A stretch of DNA of 64,000 nt from positions 1 to 64,000 of the forward strand of contig NZ_JOEQ01000014.1 in NCBI RefSeq assembly GCF_000721075.1, in the 5' to 3' direction. A program made the translations under genes and the position numbers. Position 1 is the stretch's first letter. Each line of letters starts with the position of its first letter. Positions 59,978-64,000 of this stretch are shown in pieces. The DNA is from Streptosporangium amethystogenes. GTDB taxonomy: Bacteria; Actinomycetota; Actinomycetes; Streptosporangiales; Streptosporangiaceae. The notes beneath the pieces were generated by a model. The model was not told the origin of the DNA. It did not search any database and worked only from the letters and a program-made list of their open reading frames with translations.

Positions 59978-59991
59978 CAAGCGTACGCTTG
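59978..59991. promoter_or_regulatory. Perfect 14-base palindrome before the aldehyde dehydrogenase gene
   Basis: CAAGCGTACGCTTG (59978-59991) is its own complement and is flanked by CAAG on the left (59974-59977) and GGGCAAG on the right. It lies 36 bases before the GTG of the aldehyde dehydrogenase gene and looks like a TetR-type operator for that gene and the acyl-CoA dehydrogenase locus. Confidence 0.55.
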
Positions 59992-60027
59992 GGCAAGTTT
60001 CCGGTACGGCTGACGCGGGAGTGACGA

Positions 60028-61467
60028 GTGGACGAGTACCGCAATCTGATCGGCGGCCGCCTGGTGGCCGCGGCCGACGGCCGCACGCTGGACTCCGTCA
60101 ACCCCGCCACCGGCGAGGTCTGGGCCCGTGTCCCGGCGAGCGGCAGGGCCGACGCGGAGGCCGCCGTCGCGGCGGCGCGCGCGGCCTTCCCCTCCTGGTC
60201 CGCCATGCCCGCACTCGGCCGGGCGCACTTCCTGCGCGGGGTGTCGGAGGTCTTCGCCCGGCACGCCGAGGAACTGGCCAGGATCGAGACCAGGGACAAC
60301 GGACGCATCCTGCGGGACACGCTGAAGAAGGACCTGCCCGGCATGACCCACCTGTGGCAGATCGCCGCCGGGCAGGTGCTCGACGCGGTCAAGGGGGAGA
60401 CGGTGATCCTCGGCCCGGACAGCCTTGGCCTCACCCGTCGCGAGCCGTACGGGGTGGCGCTCTGCGTCATCCCGTGGAACTCCCCCATCTCGACGTTCTC
60501 CGCCAAGGCGGCCTACGCGCTGGCCGCGGGGAACACCGTGATCGTCAAGCCCGCCGAGCAGGCCTGCGCCTCGGTGCTGCGCCTCGGCGAGCTGCTGGCC
60601 GAGGTGCTCCCGCCCGGCGTGCTCAACATCGTCAGCGGCCTCGGCGAGGACGTCGGCGACCCGCTGGTCAGGCACCGCGGGGTCAACAAGATCAGCCTCA
60701 CCGGCTCCACCCAGACCGGGCAGGCGATCACCCGGGCCTCGGCCGACCACCTCAAGCCGCTGACGTTCGAGCTGGGCGGCAAGTCACCGAACATCGTGTT
60801 CTCCGACGCCGACCTGGACGCCGCCGCTCAGGGGGTGACCGTCAACTCGGTCTACACCGGCAACGCCGGACAGGTCTGCGTGGCCGGCTCCCGCATCCTG
60901 ATCCACCGGCCGGTCTGGGACGAGATGATCGGGCGGATCACCGCGATCGCCTCGCACGTCCGGCTGGGCGACCCGCTCGACATGGCCACCACGATGGGAC
61001 CGATCGTCTCGGCCGGGCAGTACGAGCGGGTCGCCTCCTATCTGGAGATCGCCGAGAAGGAGGGCGCCGAGCTGGTGTTCGGCGGCCAGACGGGGGCCGA
61101 CGTGGTCCCGTCCATGCCCGGCGGCTACTGGGTGGCCCCCACCCTGTTCACCACCTCCGACAACGCGCTGCGCGTCTGCCAGGAAGAGATCTTCGGTCCG
61201 GTGGCCGTGGCCATCCCCTTCGACACCGAACAGGAGGCTCTGACGATCTCCAACGACTCCCCCTACGGGCTCGCCGCCGGCGTGTGGACCCGCGACCTCG
61301 GCCGCGCCCACAGGTTCGTCCGCGACCTGCAGAGCGGCACCGTCTGGGTCAACACCTTCCGCCAGATGCCCCCGGGGCTGCCGTTCGGCGGCGTCAAGGA
61401 CTCCGGGTACGGGCACGACGCCGTGCTGGAGTACACCAGGGAGAAGGCCGCGATCATCCATATCTGA
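60028..61467 (+). CDS. NAD(P)+-dependent aldehyde dehydrogenase
   Basis: A 479-residue ALDH. NLIGGRLVAAADGRTLDSVNPATGEV begins the fold; the N169-type motif PWNSPISTF, the Glu general base in FELGGKSPNIVFSDADLD and the catalytic Cys in GNAGQVCVAGSR are present, as are EEIFGPVAVAIPF and NTFRQMPPGLPFGGVKDSGYG near the C-terminus. GTG 60028 follows GGGAGTGA. It is followed by the broken acyl-CoA dehydrogenase. The substrate aldehyde is unknown. Confidence 0.93.
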   Translation: MDEYRNLIGGRLVAAADGRTLDSVNPATGEVWARVPASGRADAEAAVAAARAAFPSWSAMPALGRAHFLRGVSEVFARHAEELARIETRDNGRILRDTLKKDLPGMTHLWQIAAGQVLDAVKGETVILGPDSLGLTRREPYGVALCVIPWNSPISTFSAKAAYALAAGNTVIVKPAEQACASVLRLGELLAEVLPPGVLNIVSGLGEDVGDPLVRHRGVNKISLTGSTQTGQAITRASADHLKPLTFELGGKSPNIVFSDADLDAAAQGVTVNSVYTGNAGQVCVAGSRILIHRPVWDEMIGRITAIASHVRLGDPLDMATTMGPIVSAGQYERVASYLEIAEKEGAELVFGGQTGADVVPSMPGGYWVAPTLFTTSDNALRVCQEEIFGPVAVAIPFDTEQEALTISNDSPYGLAAGVWTRDLGRAHRFVRDLQSGTVWVNTFRQMPPGLPFGGVKDSGYGHDAVLEYTREKAAIIHI

Positions 61468-61484
61468 CGGACGGACCACGCCCC

Positions 61485-61513
61485 TTACCAGAAACCGAAT
61501 ATGGTTCTAGAGT
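61485..61513 (+). promoter_or_regulatory. Leaderless promoter of the acyl-CoA dehydrogenase locus
   Basis: TTACCA (61485-61490), 17 bases, TAGAGT (61508-61513), then 6 bases to ATG 61520. The promoter is intact even though the gene behind it is broken. Confidence 0.6.
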
Positions 61514-61519
61514 CTGGGC

Positions 61520-62711
61520 ATGGGAATCGCGATCACCGAGGAGCACCGGGCGCTGGCGGCCTCCGTCCACGGCTTCGCCGGACGGAACATCGCGACGCGC
61601 GGCATGGACCACGAGCCGTTCCGCGTCGCGCTGGCCGCGCAGGGCCTGCTCGGGCTTCATCTGCCCGAGGCGTACGGAGGGCAGGGCGGCGGCCTGCGGG
61701 AGCTGGCGGTCGCCCTGGAGGCGCTCGGCGAGCACTGCACGCCGGGTTCCCACCTGCCCACGGTCCCGGCCTCGGCCGTGGGGGCGCGGAGCCTCCCCGC
61801 TGGAGCAGGTGGTCATCCACCAGGAGTTCAGGGATGTCAAACGCCCCAACCTCGGCATCGCCGCCTGGGCGGTCCCCTCCATCGTCCGCCACGGCACCCC
61901 TGAACAGCAGGAACGCTTCCTGCCTGGCACGTTCACCCGCGAGATCACCTGGTGCCAGCTCTTCAGCGAACCCGGCGCGGGCTCCGACCTCGCCTCGCTG
62001 TCCACCAGGGCCGTACGGGTGGAGGGCGGCTGGTCGCTGAACGGCCAGAAGATCTGGACCTCCCTCGCGCAGTGGGCGCAGTGGGCGATCTGCCTGGCCA
62101 GAACCGACCCCGGCGCCCCCAAACACGAGGGCATCACCTACTTCCTCGTCGACATGTCCTCCCCCGGCGTCACCGTCCGCCCGCTGAAGGAGATCAACGG
62201 CGACGAGATCTTCAACGAGGTCTTCCTGGACGACGTCTTCGTCCCCGACGACCTGGTCATCGGGCAGGTCAACGGGGGCTGGCGGGTCGCCCGCGACACC
62301 CTTTCCCACGAGCGCGTCGCCCTGGGTGACTCCTGGGGGCCCGGCTCCGGGCACACCGACATGGTCGCCCTGATCGACACCCTGGGCGGCCCCGGAGCAC
62401 TCCGCCCCTCCGCCCTGGAGGAGGCGGGCCGCCGGTGGGCGTCGGGGCAGGCCATCTCCGCCCTGGGCCTGCGCGTGACGCTCTCCCAACTGACCGGGGG
62501 CGACTCCGGCACCGCCTCCAGCGTCCGCAAGCTGCTGGGGATGCGCCACTCCCAGGCGGTGTCGGAGTTCTGCTGGTCCATCGCGCCGGACTCCCCGTAC
62601 TGGAACCGCATGATCCTCGCCACTCGCGCCTTCACCATCGGTGGCGGCACCACGGAGGTCCAGCTCAACATCATCGCCGAGCGCGCGTTGGGCCTTCCCC
62701 GTGACCCCTGA
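61520..62711 (+). pseudogene. Two-domain acyl-CoA dehydrogenase with internal deletion and frameshift
   Basis: Two frames make up one gene. The first (61520 to about 61790) encodes the usual start of a two-domain actinobacterial acyl-CoA dehydrogenase, with LLGLHLPEAYGGQGGGLRELAVALEALGEHCTPGSHLPTVPASAVG. The second frame (about 61800-62711) encodes the C-terminal domain from LEQVVIHQEFRDVKRPNLG through WCQLFSEPGAGSDLASL, LNGQKIWTSLAQWAQWAICLARTDP to TIGGGTTEVQLNIIAERALGLPRD. Full members run near 700 residues; here only about 397 codons remain, so roughly 300 codons of the first domain are missing and the join is out of frame. Confidence 0.75.
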
Positions 62712-63159
62712 GCCCGGGGCCGCCGTTCGGGCGCGGGTGGCCGACCGGCCGCGGCGGGGATCGACGGAAGGCGGATCGTCATCGCGGCCGGTTAGAGGAC
62801 TCCGTCCCGGAGGAGCCGGAGGCTGATCGCGAGCGACGGCTCACCGGTTGGCGGAAACCCCACGAAAAGCCGGGCGGGAGGGCGGGTCCGCCCCGGAGCC
62901 GCCACGGCGGCGGGACCGGGCACTCGACGGGGCGGACCGTATGACCACCTGCCTCATACCCACCGGGCCCAGGCGCTGGCGCGCCACCCGGACGGCGGCA
63001 TTCCGGCCGGCCCGCGAAACGTGGGCGACCGGGCAGGTGATCTCACCCCTCAACGGGAAGGTGAATCACCCTCCACACTTTTAAAGACGCCAAAACGGTC
63101 ATCAAAGGATGCTTCACCCATCAAGATTTTTCCGAACGAGGCGACCCGGGCCTCCCCCC
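62712..63159. other. Intergenic region, no gene seen
   Basis: About 450 bases. An open frame at 62848-63084 reads Arg/Pro/Gly-rich sequence with no recognisable domain and no ribosome site, and is taken as non-coding. The part after 63060 is AT-rich and leads into the msrB promoter. No tRNA or hairpin terminator stood out. Confidence 0.45.
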
Positions 63160-63187
63160 TTCACACGCCACAGCGACCGCATAGGCT
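63160..63187 (+). promoter_or_regulatory. Leaderless promoter of msrB
   Basis: TTCACA (63160-63165), 16 bases, TAGGCT (63182-63187), then 6 bases to ATG 63194. Confidence 0.65.
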
Positions 63188-63193
63188 GATGTG

Positions 63194-63595
63194 ATGGACA
63201 AGGTGGTAAAGAGCGACGCCGAATGGCGCGTCCAGCTCTCTCCCGAGGAGTTCCGTGTGCTTCGTCAGGCCGGGACCGAGCGCCCCTTCACCGGGGAGTA
63301 CGTCGACACCAAGACCGTGGGCGTCTACAGCTGCCGGGCCTGCGGCACCGAGCTGTTCCGGTCCGACACCAAGTTCGACAGCCACTGCGGCTGGCCGAGC
63401 TTCTACGAGCCGTCGAAGTCCGACGCGGTGACGCTGATCGAGGACCGCTCGATGGGCATGGTCCGCGTCGAGGTCCGGTGCGCGACCTGCGACTCACATC
63501 TCGGCCACGTGTTCCACGGCGAGGGCTACGGCACGCCCACCGACGACCGCTACTGCATCAACTCCGTCTCGCTGAGACTGGAGTCCACCGAGTAG
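63194..63595 (+). CDS. msrB: Peptide-methionine (R)-S-oxide reductase
   Basis: A 133-residue repair enzyme reducing methionine-R-sulfoxide in proteins. SCRACGTELF and CATCDSHLGHVF give the two CxxC zinc pairs; the catalytic Cys is in RYCINSVSLRL, and GWPSFYEP is the substrate pocket. ATG 63194 fits a leaderless start from TTCACA-16-TAGGCT; a GTG one codon upstream (63191) is possible. Single gene with a perfect hairpin downstream. Confidence 0.96.
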   Translation: MDKVVKSDAEWRVQLSPEEFRVLRQAGTERPFTGEYVDTKTVGVYSCRACGTELFRSDTKFDSHCGWPSFYEPSKSDAVTLIEDRSMGMVRVEVRCATCDSHLGHVFHGEGYGTPTDDRYCINSVSLRLESTE

Positions 63596-63605
63596 GCCGA
63601 CGCCT

Positions 63606-63639
63606 CGCGCGTCGCGATCCGGCCGGTCCGCGACGCGCG
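63606..63639 (+). terminator. Hairpin after msrB
   Basis: CGCGCGTCGCG (63606-63616) and CGCGACGCGCG (63629-63639) form a perfect 11-base stem with a 12-base loop, 10 bases after the msrB stop. Confidence 0.75.
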
Positions 63640-63750
63640 GGGACAGTCACATCGGTCCATTCCGGAGGTTAGTGAGGCGCAGGAAGGGGCAGAGCGACCT
63701 CACGCAAAGTATTCACGTATCTCCGTAGCGTGTCTGCCCAAGGAGCCCCC

Positions 63751-63888
63751 GTGCATCTCCGCCACAAGTGGGAGATCGTTGAGACCATCGGCCGGGTGAT
63801 CACCCAGCGCTGTTCGATCTGCGGCAGGACCAGGGTCCGGGTGACCCGGCCCGAGCACCGCGCGGACTACCGCCTCGGCTTGGGGTAG
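63751..63888 (+). CDS. Small protein with one CxxC pair (45 residues)
   Basis: GTG 63751 follows AAGGAG with five bases between. The product reads HLRHKWEIVETIGRVITQ, then RCSICGRTRVRVTRPEHRADYRLGLG. The CSIC pair with nearby His could be half of a zinc ribbon or need a dimer. Stand-alone, overlapping the end of the convergent gene at the right edge by about 20 bases. Function unknown. Confidence 0.65.
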   Translation: MHLRHKWEIVETIGRVITQRCSICGRTRVRVTRPEHRADYRLGLG

Positions 63889-64000
63889 GTGACGCGGCAG
63901 TCGGGATCGTCAGGGCCCAGGACGTTGGCCAGAACCGGGTTGCCGTTCTCTCCGAACTCGGCCTGGACGAAGACCACGGGGCTGGGCATGCCGAGCTCTC
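63867..64000 (-). CDS. C-terminal end of an unidentified protein (cut by window edge)
   Basis: A minus-strand frame enters from the right edge and reads ELGMPSPVVFVQAEFGENG and NPVLANVLGPDDPDCRVTYPKPRR before its stop at 63867. Codon pattern and residue mix look real, and it converges on the small CxxC gene. The start and identity lie outside the window; I recognise no family. Confidence 0.55.
   Translation of the reverse strand, partial: ELGMPSPVVFVQAEFGENGNPVLANVLGPDDPDCRVTYPKPRR

Noticed and set aside
61780..61810. Programmed frameshift in the acyl-CoA dehydrogenase gene
   Set aside because: No slippery sequence or downstream stem fits, and about 300 codons of the expected protein are missing, which a frameshift alone cannot explain.
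62848..63084. 78-codon open frame before msrB
   Set aside because: No ribosome site, Arg/Pro-rich, runs into the AT-rich promoter region; likely chance.

Overview
The window is very GC-rich DNA with dense short-gap operons, many GTG/TTG starts, a WhiB-family gene, MarR/TetR/PucR and ECF sigma regulators, a TIGR03084-type (mycothiol-linked) protein and many promoters whose -10 lies 6-8 bases before the start codon. This points to a chromosomal segment of an actinomycete, probably a filamentous Streptosporangiaceae-like genus; the genus is inference. I saw no rRNA, tRNA, CRISPR array, insertion sequence or phage block, so this is mostly core and metabolic chromosome rather than a mobile island.

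Layout. 0-9.5 kb: XRE regulator divergent from a DHA2 drug exporter; cydAB behind a cluster of CTAC/GTAG dyads; a luciferase-like oxidoreductase fused to hemerythrin divergent from a MarR regulator; a second luciferase-like enzyme under a textbook SoxR box; a GNAT acetyltransferase. 9.6-13 kb: an ECF sigma factor with a SnoaL-like tail, a cupin, an alpha/beta hydrolase, a DUF1579-like protein and a DUF998 membrane protein; three copies of one promoter motif (GATTCCTT-14-CGTC) precede the sigma gene, the hydrolase and the DUF1579-like gene, which defines a small self-contained regulon. 13.4-16 kb: PAP2-like protein, then a DprA-like/ComF-like PRTase gene pair behind a LexA-like box.

16-27.4 kb is a purine/ureide block: NCS2 permease plus three molybdenum-hydroxylase subunits, a PucR regulator, and divergently DUF2877-FdrA-DUF1116, the three-subunit set known as oxamate carbamoyltransferase (AllH-AllF-AllG). 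27.5-38.8 kb: Ser/Thr kinase with an extracytoplasmic sensor, MFS transporter, exonuclease/polymerase of the PolA family, metallophosphoesterase, thioesterase, then an FAD-linked oxidase divergent from a TetR-glpD pair. 38.8-45.6 kb: iron-box-controlled sucrase/ferredoxin-like protein, WhiB protein, rsgA with an upstream leader peptide and alternative hairpins, glyA with a ZTP riboswitch, YihY, YccF and TIGR03084 proteins.

45.6-49.5 kb is a sulfate-assimilation operon (sulfite reductase, two tiny ORFs, CysH, sirohydrochlorin chelatase) preceded by a short ORF with tandem Cys codons and the RRHVDLLRV...C motif of cysteine attenuators. 49.5-58.7 kb: SigE-type sigma factor with a membrane partner, DUF1707 protein, ankyrin/HEAT protein, AidB-like acyl-CoA dehydrogenase, OsmC protein, glgX and a small membrane protein. 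58.7-64 kb: RibD-C reductase, small membrane protein, aldehyde dehydrogenase behind a perfect palindrome, a two-domain acyl-CoA dehydrogenase that looks broken by an internal deletion, msrB, a small Cys protein and the tail of a gene running off the right edge.
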